Assembly (NCBI GenBank): GCA_029287755.1
Contig: JARFQM010000299.1
Coordinates: 1-11,148 of the forward strand
Source: Desulfofustis sp.
Lineage (GTDB): Bacteria > Desulfobacterota > Desulfobulbia > Desulfobulbales > Desulfocapsaceae
Length of the DNA stretch: 11,148 bases
Direction: 5' to 3'
Part shown: positions 1 through 5,748 of the stretch, piece after piece
How the letters are laid out: each line of letters starts with the position of its first letter
Numbering within the stretch: the first letter of the stretch is position 1
Program-made: the position numbers and the translations under genes
Notes under the pieces: model-generated
What the model was told of the DNA's origin: nothing
Databases searched by the model: none
What the model saw: the letters and a program-made list of their open reading frames with translations, nothing else

Positions 1-17
1 AAAATATAGTCGGCCAC
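1..17 (-). CDS. livG: Possible start of LivG, ABC transporter ATP-binding protein (partial)
   Basis: Only the first five codons would lie in the window. On the minus strand, just after the livM stop, AGGGAG is followed by five bases and a GTG that opens the frame V-A-D-Y-I (Met-Ala-Asp-Tyr-Ile after initiation). The livM TAA lies between this Shine-Dalgarno sequence and the GTG. LIV operons normally continue livH-livM-livG-livF, so an ATPase gene is expected here. The call rests on the ribosome binding site and gene order; no protein motif is visible. A start further left, outside the window, is the alternative. Confidence 0.4.
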
Positions 18-19
18 TG

Positions 20-991
20 TTACTCCCTGTGGGTGAGAAGACCGAACAAGCCCCGCTTGGCAAAAAGGACGACGATGCTCAGTATCGGCCAGAGATAGAC
101 CATCCAGTGTTCGGTATACATGGCGAGGGTCTCTTCGAGCAGCAGATAGGCAGCAGCTCCGAGTACCGGCCCGAAAAGTGAACCGAGACCGCCAAGCAGC
201 ACCATAACCATCAATTCACCGGACATGGTCCAGTGCAGCAATCCGGGGCTGACATACTCGGTCTGATTGGCGAGCAGGACTCCAGCCAGCCCCGCTCCGG
301 CACCGCCGATCATGAAGCAGATAAGTTTATAGCGCCTGCCGGCAATCCCCAAGGCATGAATTCTCCTGCTGCTGCTCGCCGCACCCCGCAGAACCAGGCC
401 AAAGCGGGAGCTGACCAGCCTGTCGGAGATCAACAGAAATACAGAGAGAAGAAAGAGGCAGACAAAATAAAAGTGCACGTCATTTGCTAAATCCATTCCC
501 GCCAATTGATTTCTTGAATAGAGGGACAGACCGTCATCACCGCCGTATTTTTCCAGACCGACCGCAAAATAATAGAGCATCTGGGCAAAGGCCAGGGTTA
601 TCATGATGAAATGCATGCCGCTGGTTCGCAGGCTCAGACTGCCGATCAGAAAAGCGAAGGCTGCCGCCACGATAACCGCCAGCGGCCAGACCAGCAGCGC
701 ATTTTCACTGCCGGGAATTATTCCGGCTATTGGTTCGGCCTCGAAACTGTGCTGGAAGAAAATGGCCGTGACGTAACCGCCAATCCCCACAAAGGCAGCA
801 TGTCCAAGGCTTATCAGCCCGCCATAACCGATCAGCAGATCCAGGCTTACGGCAGCCAGCGAATAGATCAAAATCCTGGTAAAGAGCGAGACCAGATACT
901 GCTCTCCGAAATAATGTGCTGCCCAGGGCAGCAGACAGAAGAACAGCCCACCTCCTGCGATAAGCGCCGTTTTGCGAACACCGCCGGTCAT
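20..991 (-). CDS. livM: LivM-type permease of a branched-chain amino acid ABC importer
   Basis: Inner-membrane permease subunit of a LIV/HAAT-family ABC importer, expected to pair with the LivH-type subunit and carry substrate handed over by the periplasmic binding protein. The 323-residue product is almost entirely hydrophobic, with about eight to ten membrane segments. Near residues 56-73 it has the family signature GYGGLISLGHAAFVGIGGY. Towards the C-terminus it has GGLGSLFGPVLGAA, the cytoplasmic loop type that contacts the ATPase. Length matches the bacterial family, which is shorter than E. coli LivM. The ATG lies 7 bases after the livH stop and has no clear Shine-Dalgarno sequence, so translation is probably coupled to livH. 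Substrate cannot be read from sequence: relatives also move amides, urea or aromatic acids. Confidence 0.93.
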   Translation of the reverse strand: MTGGVRKTALIAGGGLFFCLLPWAAHYFGEQYLVSLFTRILIYSLAAVSLDLLIGYGGLISLGHAAFVGIGGYVTAIFFQHSFEAEPIAGIIPGSENALLVWPLAVIVAAAFAFLIGSLSLRTSGMHFIMITLAFAQMLYYFAVGLEKYGGDDGLSLYSRNQLAGMDLANDVHFYFVCLFLLSVFLLISDRLVSSRFGLVLRGAASSSRRIHALGIAGRRYKLICFMIGGAGAGLAGVLLANQTEYVSPGLLHWTMSGELMVMVLLGGLGSLFGPVLGAAAYLLLEETLAMYTEHWMVYLWPILSIVVLFAKRGLFGLLTHRE

Positions 992-998
992 CAGCAGA

Positions 999-1913
999 TC
1001 AGTGGTGGGAGGGAAACAGCCCGCGCGGCTTCCAGATGAGCACGGCGGCCATCAATATGTAGATGGACATCGACGCCAGCGAGGCCCCGACACTATCAGC
1101 ATATGAAGAAGACAGAAAGGCCCTGAACAGGGTCGGCAGAAAAGCTCGGCCGAGGGTATCGACCAGGCCTACCAGCAAGGCACCGACCACCGCTCCGCGT
1201 ACAGAACCGATACCGCCGATGACGATCACCACAAAGGTAAGAATCAGAATCGACTCTCCCATGCCGGACTCCACCGCGAAGATCGGCCCGGCCATCACCC
1301 CGGCGAGACCGGCGAGCAAGGTACCCAGACCGAAAACGAGCGTATAGAGAAGTTTAATATTGACTCCTAGTGCTGACACCATGTCTCGATTGGAAGCGCC
1401 GGCCCTGATCTGCATGCCCAGCCTGGTGCGGGAAAATAGGTACCAGAGCAGCAGCGCGACGACCACTCCGACCACAATAACTGCCAGACGATAGACGGGA
1501 TAGACGAGGCCCGGCAGCAATTCGATATTGCCTTTGAGCCACAGTGGTACATCCATGAACAGGGGCTGCTTTCCCCAGATGATCCGGGTCATTTCGTTGA
1601 AGAAAAAAATCAGTCCGAAGGTGGCCAGTACCTGGTCGAGATGGTCCCGCCTGTAGAGCTGTCTGAGTACCAGAATTTCCACGGCCATACCAGCTAATCC
1701 GGCAGCACCAAGGGCACCTGCCAGGGCCAGGATGAAGGAGCCCGTGGCGGCAGCCACAGTTGCGCCCACGTACGCCCCAATCATGTAAAATGAACCGTGA
1801 GCCAGGTTTATCACCTGCATGATGCCGAATACCAGGGTCAGCCCGGCCGACATCAGGAACAGGGTAATGCCTAGCTGGAGTCCGTTGAGCAGCTGTTCGA
1901 CAAGTAGTATCAT
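999..1913 (-). CDS. livH: LivH-type permease of a branched-chain amino acid ABC importer
   Basis: Second inner-membrane permease of the importer, 304 residues. The N-terminal segment carries the LivH pattern GLTLVFGIMQVINLAHG (residues 24-40), followed by the SFYMIGAYVG helix. Near residues 230-247 is IGGIGSVRGAVVGALLVG, the conserved loop of this permease family that faces the ATP-binding subunit. About eight hydrophobic helices are evident. The gene sits between the binding-protein gene (53-base gap containing a stem-loop) and livM (7-base gap), the standard operon order. The ATG at 1913 fits the usual LivH N-terminus, although the upstream ribosome binding site is weak. Transported substrate is unknown. 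Confidence 0.93.
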   Translation of the reverse strand: MILLVEQLLNGLQLGITLFLMSAGLTLVFGIMQVINLAHGSFYMIGAYVGATVAAATGSFILALAGALGAAGLAGMAVEILVLRQLYRRDHLDQVLATFGLIFFFNEMTRIIWGKQPLFMDVPLWLKGNIELLPGLVYPVYRLAVIVVGVVVALLLWYLFSRTRLGMQIRAGASNRDMVSALGVNIKLLYTLVFGLGTLLAGLAGVMAGPIFAVESGMGESILILTFVVIVIGGIGSVRGAVVGALLVGLVDTLGRAFLPTLFRAFLSSSYADSVGASLASMSIYILMAAVLIWKPRGLFPSHH

Positions 1914-1928
1914 CGTCCGCGGCCTGCG

Positions 1929-1956
1929 GGGGACTGGCTCAACTCAGGCCAGCCCC
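1929..1956 (-). promoter_or_regulatory. Intercistronic stem-loop between the binding-protein gene and livH
   Basis: GGGG-A-CTGGC (1929-1938) pairs with GCCAGCCCC (1948-1956). This makes nine base pairs with A1933 bulged and a 9-base loop (1939-1947). The stem begins about 10 bases after the binding-protein stop codon. It has no U-tract on the transcribed strand, so it is not a standard intrinsic terminator. Hairpins at this point in ABC operons are known to protect the upstream binding-protein mRNA from 3' decay, so the binding protein outnumbers the permeases. That role here is inferred. Confidence 0.6.
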
Positions 1957-1966
1957 TCGCCGGTGG

Positions 1967-3133
1967 CTACATCTCGCACTCTGCTGCATAGGCATCAACG
2001 TGATTCTCAAATACCTTTTGAATGGTTCGATTGGTATACTGACCATCGTCGGTTTTGATGACTTCACGAATATAGAGATCCTGGACGGGATGCTGATTGG
2101 TTCCAAAGGAAAACTTGCCGCGCACAGAATCGAATTCGGCCTTTTTCAAGGCCTGCCTGACAGCCCCCAGGTCATCGACATTTCCCTGCACCGCCTTGAG
2201 TGCGCTGCCGATCAGCCGAGCGGTGTCGTAGCCCTGACTTGCATAAAGAGTAGGGGTACGACCATATTTTTCAATGTAGGCCGCAACGAACTGTTTATTT
2301 GCCGGATTGTCGAGGTCATGGGTCCACTGGCTGCCGTTTTTCACTCCGAGGGCGACCGGGCCGACGGCTTTGAGCAGTCGTTCGTCAAATGAGAAGGCAG
2401 GGCCGTAAAGAGGAATCTCTTCGGAGAGCCCGGCTTGGGCGTATTGTTTGAGAAAACTCACTCCCATGCCACCGGGCAGAAAGAAGAACACTGCGTCGGG
2501 CTTGGCGGCCCGTATGGCTGCTATTTCAGCCGCATAGTCCGACTGCCCGAGTTTGGTGTAGACTTCAGCACTGATATCTTTTTGGAAATAGCGCTTGAAG
2601 CCGGCCAGATGATCCTTTCCGGCTGGGTAGTTGGGGGCGATCAGGTAGACACTCTGGTGCTCCGAATCGTTGACGAATTGTCCAACCACCTCATCAATAT
2701 TGTCGTTCTGGTAAGAAACGCTGAAATAGTTTTCGTTGCAGCCTTTGCCTGCCAGTTTTGACGGACCCGCATTGGCGCTGAGGTAGACAACCCCGTCCCG
2801 GACCACTTTGGGCACCACGGCTATGGCCACATTGGAAAAAACGATGCCAGTCATGATCTTGACGCCGTCTTTTTTCATGTAGCGCTCGGCGATCTGCTTG
2901 GCTTTTTCGGGTTTTCTGCCGTCATCCTCAACCAGCAGCTCGACATCGATGCCGCCGAGCTTACCTCCTTCCTGGTCGACCGCCAGCTGAAAGCCGTCTC
3001 GAATATCCTCACCAAGATACGCGGCTTTGGTGGACAAAGTGGTAATCATTCCGATTTTGACTGGTTCAGCGGCTGCACTCTGCAGGCCGAAGATGAGCGC
3101 TGCCGCCCAGAGTAGCATGGCTAATCGTTTCAT
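1967..3133 (-). CDS. Periplasmic substrate-binding protein of a LIV/HAAT-family ABC importer
   Basis: Captures substrate in the periplasm for the LivH/LivM permeases encoded downstream. The 388-residue product begins MKRLAMLLWAAALIFG and has a signal peptide ending at Ala-Ala-Ala, with likely cleavage before Glu23. The mature part starts EPVKIGMITTLS, the typical opening of the type I periplasmic-binding (Peripla_BP_6, LivK-like) fold. Later segments such as VELLVEDDGRKPEKAKQIAE and ASQGYDTARLIGSALKA are also family-typical. The start at 3133 is chosen because AGGGAG lies 6 bases upstream and the signal peptide begins there. The frame stays open back to 3289, but that extension would bury the signal peptide. 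Expected ligands are branched-chain or other amino acids, amides or aromatic acids; the sequence does not decide. Confidence 0.9.
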   Translation of the reverse strand: MKRLAMLLWAAALIFGLQSAAAEPVKIGMITTLSTKAAYLGEDIRDGFQLAVDQEGGKLGGIDVELLVEDDGRKPEKAKQIAERYMKKDGVKIMTGIVFSNVAIAVVPKVVRDGVVYLSANAGPSKLAGKGCNENYFSVSYQNDNIDEVVGQFVNDSEHQSVYLIAPNYPAGKDHLAGFKRYFQKDISAEVYTKLGQSDYAAEIAAIRAAKPDAVFFFLPGGMGVSFLKQYAQAGLSEEIPLYGPAFSFDERLLKAVGPVALGVKNGSQWTHDLDNPANKQFVAAYIEKYGRTPTLYASQGYDTARLIGSALKAVQGNVDDLGAVRQALKKAEFDSVRGKFSFGTNQHPVQDLYIREVIKTDDGQYTNRTIQKVFENHVDAYAAECEM

Positions 3134-3308
3134 TAAACACTCCCTTGCTCTTATTTGTCGGTTGCAATCCACTGAGTGATCCAGCGGATCAATGGCGTGA
3201 ATAGAACGGAATCTATTGAAACAGCACTGGATTACTGCATCCGGACTAAATGGACCATTAACACTAGAAAATGACCGGAAATCTTGCAAGCAAAAAGTAC
3301 GTCAGCCT

Positions 3309-3331
3309 GGTACACACGCTCATGGTGTACC
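3309..3331. repeat. Perfect inverted repeat, candidate operator
   Basis: GGTACAC (3309-3315) is followed by 9 bases and then GTGTACC (3325-3331), a perfect 7-base palindrome with a 16-base centre-to-centre arm distance. It lies about 55-75 bases upstream of the nadA TATAAT box and about 175-200 bases upstream of the LIV operon start codon. The geometry fits binding by a dimeric regulator. It does not match the E. coli NadR consensus I know. Which gene it controls, if any, is unknown. Confidence 0.45.
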
Positions 3332-3346
3332 TTGCATCAATGATTA

Positions 3347-3361
3347 ATTTCTATTAGAAAT
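3347..3361. repeat. AT-rich palindrome overlapping the nadA upstream promoter region
   Basis: ATTTCT (3347-3352) and AGAAAT (3356-3361) form a perfect 6-base inverted repeat around ATT. It ends 22 bases before the TATAAT box, so it overlaps or abuts the region where a -35 element would be. A repressor bound here would block nadA transcription. AT-rich palindromes of this size also occur by chance, so confidence is low. Confidence 0.3.
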
Positions 3362-3383
3362 GGGGGCCTGATTAGCCAGCGCT

Positions 3384-3389
3384 TATAAT
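3384..3389 (+). promoter_or_regulatory. Likely -10 box of the nadA promoter
   Basis: TATAAT is a perfect sigma-70 type -10 hexamer 38 bases before the nadA ATG, giving a predicted leader of about 30 bases. At the usual 17-base spacing the -35 position reads TGGGGG, far from TTGACA. The promoter may therefore need an activator or be weak. Confidence 0.5.
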
Positions 3390-3415
3390 GGCAGCTTCGA
3401 TTTGAAACAGCGACA

Positions 3416-3421
3416 AGAGGA
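3416..3421 (+). promoter_or_regulatory. nadA ribosome binding site
   Basis: AGAGGA lies 6 bases before the ATG at 3428. It is a good Shine-Dalgarno match that fixes the nadA start. Confidence 0.7.
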
Positions 3422-3427
3422 CAGCAG

Positions 3428-4489
3428 ATGACAACTAACGGATCCAGGGCGACGCTCGCCCCGGTATCGATTCCCACCGTTTCAGTTCCAGACCATCCGG
3501 AATGGCCAGAGCTGTCCGCCCAGGAAGAAGCTGATCTTAAAGAAAAGATTAAAGGGCTGCTGAAGAAGATGAACGGAGCCCTTGTAGCCCATTACTACAC
3601 CGACGGCAAGCTCCAGGATCTGGCAGAAGAGACAGGGGGGTGCGTGGCAGACTCGCTGGAGATGGCCCGGTTTGGCACCGAGCATCCAGCCAGCACCCTG
3701 GTGGTCGCCGGCGTTAAATTCATGGGGGAAACCGCCAAAATACTCAATAACGAAAAGCGGGTGTTGATGCCCGATCTCGGCGCCACCTGCTCTCTTGACG
3801 AAGGCTGCCCGATCGATGAATTTTCACGCTTTTGTGACCACTACCCTGATCACACCGTGGTTGTCTACGCAAATACCAGCGCCGAGGTCAAGGCCCGTTC
3901 AGACTGGGTGGTGACCTCGGGGATCGCTCTGCCGATCATCACGCATCTGGCCGAACAGGGTGAAAAGATCATCTGGGCTCCGGACAAACACCTGGGTAAT
4001 TATGTGCAGCGGGAAACCGATGCCGAAATGATATTCTGGCCCGGTTCATGTATCGTCCATGAGGAATTTCGCTCGGTGGCCCTGAGCCGCTTTCGCGCAC
4101 TGCATCCCGAAGCGGCGGTATTGGTGCATCCAGAATCGCCTCAGTCGGTTATCGAACAGGCCGATGTGGTAGGCTCAACTACGGCACTGATACGCGCCGT
4201 CGTCAACCGTGAGGAGACCTCTTTCATCGTTGCCACCGATAAAGGCATATTCAACAAGATGAAAAAGCTTGCTCCTGAAAAAACTTTGCTGGAGGCGCCG
4301 ACCGAAGGAGAAGGTGCGACCTGACAGAGCTGCGCCCGCTGCCCCTGGATGGGCATGAACTCACTGCAGAACCTCTTGCTGACGCTCCAGGAGGGGAAAA
4401 ACGAAATCCAGGTATCCGAAGAGCTCGCCAGGCGCGCCAGGATCCCCATCCAACGAATGCTCGACTTCGCCAGCAAGATGAAGCCCTGA
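3428..4489 (+). CDS. nadA: Quinolinate synthase NadA, probable selenoprotein (Sec at residue 299, in-frame TGA 4322-4324)
   Basis: NadA condenses iminoaspartate (from NadB) with dihydroxyacetone phosphate to quinolinate, the first committed step of de novo NAD synthesis, using a [4Fe-4S] cluster in the cytoplasm. Cluster ligands known from E. coli (C113, C200, C297) correspond to C121 ([10 protein letters not shown]), C208 ([11 protein letters not shown]) and C305, all at a constant offset of 8. Codon 299 is TGA and aligns by the same offset with E. coli C291, the first Cys of CxxCxxC. Translation then continues [17 protein letters not shown] to a TGA at 4487-4489, giving 353 residues against 347 in E. 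coli. Stopping at residue 298 would remove ligand C305 and presumably activity. The downstream frame is intact and conserved, so selenocysteine insertion is the best reading. A nonsense mutation or base-call error is the alternative. The gene stands alone, divergent from the LIV operon. Confidence 0.9.
4322..4324 (+). other. In-frame TGA, probable selenocysteine codon of nadA
   Basis: The TGA sits between GEGAT and QSCARCPWM, giving U-x-x-C-x-x-C. The family has Cys at this point (GATCRSCAHCPWM in E. coli). TGA acts as an ordinary terminator elsewhere here: it ends nadA itself at 4487, livH and one glycosyltransferase, while Trp is encoded by TGG. General recoding of TGA is therefore not the explanation. 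Selenocysteine is inferred from position and frame continuity, not shown. Confidence 0.78.
4340..4355 (+). promoter_or_regulatory. SECIS-like stem-loop downstream of the nadA TGA
   Basis: TGCCC (4340-4344) pairs with GGGCA (4351-4355) around the loop CTGGAT. The loop opens 20 bases after the TGA. In E. coli fdhF the GG-containing SECIS loop lies about 18 bases after its UGA, and bacterial SECIS elements in general have their loop some 16-37 bases downstream. A shifted pairing with C4342 bulged closes a UGGAU loop, recalling the bulge and loop guanines that SelB reads in fdhF. CTGC (4330-4333) can pair with GCAG (4366-4369) as an outer stem. Caution: the same bases encode the conserved CPWMGM, so part of the complementarity may come from coding constraint. 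Confidence 0.5.
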
Positions 4490-4595
4490 GATTTTGCTCA
4501 ACCGCTTTGCCGCCATAACTCTCCTGGGCTCGCGATTTTTCCCGTCCGAAGGTAAACAATTGCGACCATGCTTTCTGGCATCATTGTCTGTGGCT

Positions 4596-5690
4596 TCAGT
4601 TAATCAGCCAGTTCCGGTAGTCGTCACCCAGACTTTCCCAGCTGTACTGCTCAGTCATATTCTTCGATCGGTCTGCCGACAGCCTCTCTTCTGCCTTGAC
4701 AACTCTCAACAAATGCTCGAATAGGTTTCCTGGCTCATATAAATAACGTTTTTCAAACAATTCCGGATAGGAGAGACGATTCGGCAGTACCGGAACACAA
4801 CCCGCCCGCACCGCTTCGATAACGGAGATGCCGAAAAATTCGTGATTGGCGGTGGAAACAACGATATCTCCGGAGGACAGCTGGCGAAAATAGCTTTCCA
4901 CCTCCTCAACATGGCCCCACTGAACACTTGTTCCAGACAGTCGTCTCCGCGCCTCGCCAACACACGCAGGCGTGATTTTGAACTGCTGCCCCAGCACGCA
5001 GAGCCTGAAATCGACACCATTTTCTTGCAAGCTATAGAGTGCGTCAAAAAATTCTTCCGGATTTTTGTCATGCTCCCAGCGATGATTCCAGACAATGGTT
5101 TTGATTTCGCCCGCAGTGGGACGCCGCTCGCCCCCATCGAGCAGAGCGAAATCAAGCCCCGGATAAAGAACGATGCTTTTGCTGCGCAGTTCCTCAACCC
5201 TGGTGCTGAGGTCCATGTCGGTCGCCTTGAGAAGATACGTGCTGCAATGATGGAGAAAGGAGGTGCGGTTGAACTCCGAGTTGAAGGCGATCGAATCGGA
5301 GACCAGCGCGGTGGTAAAATTAATCGAAGTGAATTGATGGGTGGTGTGCTTTCCGAGCACCCCGGGATAACAGAACTGATTCTCATGGAAATAGGTGAGA
5401 TACCTGCATTCGCGATTCCAGCCCTGGAGACCCGAGGTCATGGCCTTGAAAACGGCGGCATCGAGAAAGCTCGAAAACAATACGACATCAAAGGTGCGCG
5501 CGGCAACCGGCAGGTTTGAGAGCTGCGAGATAAACCAGGGAGCCGCCAGTTGCATGCGCATTTTCCACTTTCGAGCCGGCAGAGACAATAAGGTAAAATT
5601 ACCCTCAAGGTTGCTCATCAAACCATCAAGGAACCGTTTATGCGATCCGCCATAATACGGCTCAATGAGCAGAATTCTCTTCTTTGCCAT
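4596..5690 (-). CDS. DUF3524 glycosyltransferase, QTMAN/GTDC1-like (tRNA-queuosine mannosyltransferase family)
   Basis: A 364-residue GT-B fold glycosyltransferase. The N-terminal half carries the DUF3524 hallmarks ILLIEPYYGGSHKRF (residues 6-20), LPARKWKMR (38-46) and YFHENQFCYP (100-109). The C-terminal half is a GT4-type donor domain with WNHRWEHDKNPEEFF (201-215) and ANHEFFGISVIEA, where E284 and E292 form the E-x7-E nucleotide-sugar motif. The animal member GTDC1/QTMAN transfers mannose to queuosine at position 34 of tRNA-Asp, so tRNA-queuosine mannosylation is the inferred role. The bacterial substrate could differ. It lacks a signal peptide and should be cytoplasmic. It is last in the minus-strand gene set, 58 bases after coaBC, and converges on nadA. 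The ATG has no strong Shine-Dalgarno sequence and an inverted repeat abuts it. Confidence 0.82.
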   Translation of the reverse strand: MAKKRILLIEPYYGGSHKRFLDGLMSNLEGNFTLLSLPARKWKMRMQLAAPWFISQLSNLPVAARTFDVVLFSSFLDAAVFKAMTSGLQGWNRECRYLTYFHENQFCYPGVLGKHTTHQFTSINFTTALVSDSIAFNSEFNRTSFLHHCSTYLLKATDMDLSTRVEELRSKSIVLYPGLDFALLDGGERRPTAGEIKTIVWNHRWEHDKNPEEFFDALYSLQENGVDFRLCVLGQQFKITPACVGEARRRLSGTSVQWGHVEEVESYFRQLSSGDIVVSTANHEFFGISVIEAVRAGCVPVLPNRLSYPELFEKRYLYEPGNLFEHLLRVVKAEERLSADRSKNMTEQYSWESLGDDYRNWLIN

Positions 5691-5719
5691 TGCTGACTCG
5701 AATCTGTAATGTTCAGCAA
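5690..5719 (-). repeat. Inverted repeat abutting the start codon of the QTMAN-like gene
   Basis: TTGCTGA (5690-5696) and TCAGCAA (5713-5719) are perfect complements around a 16-base loop. In the mRNA the 3' arm ends on the A of the AUG, so folding would cover the ribosome entry site. It could lower or control translation, or be an operator. Seven base pairs with a long loop can occur by chance. Confidence 0.35.
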
Positions 5720-5748
5720 CTAATTGGAATTGCTATAGATTTGATAAA

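Larger units (their letters stand above)
3134..3427. promoter_or_regulatory. Divergent control region between the LIV operon and nadA
   Basis: This 294-base gap holds the promoters for both directions and no convincing gene. For nadA there is a TATAAT box and a good ribosome binding site near the right end. For the LIV operon a weak minus-strand pair is possible: TTGCAA, 17 bases, then TAGTGT, within about 3262-3290. That would give a leader of roughly 130 bases. Two perfect inverted repeats (3309-3331 and 3347-3361) lie between the two sets of signals and are candidate operators. Promoter assignment is by eye. Confidence 0.55.

Noticed and set aside
3134..3289. N-terminal extension of the substrate-binding protein to an ATG at 3289
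   Set aside because: The frame is open, but a clear signal peptide and an AGGGAG ribosome binding site mark the start at 3133. The extension has no family similarity and would overlap the control region.
3428..4324. NadA ending at the first TGA as a 298-residue short form
   Set aside because: This would drop the third [4Fe-4S] ligand (C305) and the conserved CPWMGMN tail. The frame continues intact and conserved to a normal-length end, which a genuine short form would not show.
4322..4324. Alternative genetic code reading TGA as Trp or Gly
   Set aside because: TGA ends livH, a glycosyltransferase gene and nadA itself in this window, Trp uses TGG, and the aligned family residue is Cys.
3428..4489. 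nadA as a pseudogene with a nonsense mutation
   Set aside because: There is only one interruption, it falls exactly on a conserved Cys codon in a UxxC setting, and the tail shows no frameshift or loss of key residues. It cannot be fully excluded without relatives or reads.
4490..4595. Bidirectional terminator between nadA and the converging QTMAN-like gene
   Set aside because: Only tiny hairpins are present (TGAG/CTCA at 4487-4500, ATGC/GCAT near 4568-4581), with no proper T-tract after a stable stem.
4842..5519. Long open frames opposite real genes, here and at 611-1039, 2000-2392 and 6680-7210 on the plus strand
   Set aside because: They lie antisense to well-supported genes, have low-complexity or basic composition, and show no recognisable domain or ribosome binding site.
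5691..5748. A preQ1/queuosine-type riboswitch before the QTMAN-like gene
   Set aside because: The 58-base gap has an inverted repeat, but I could not match the preQ1 aptamer pattern (C-rich loop with an A-rich tail).
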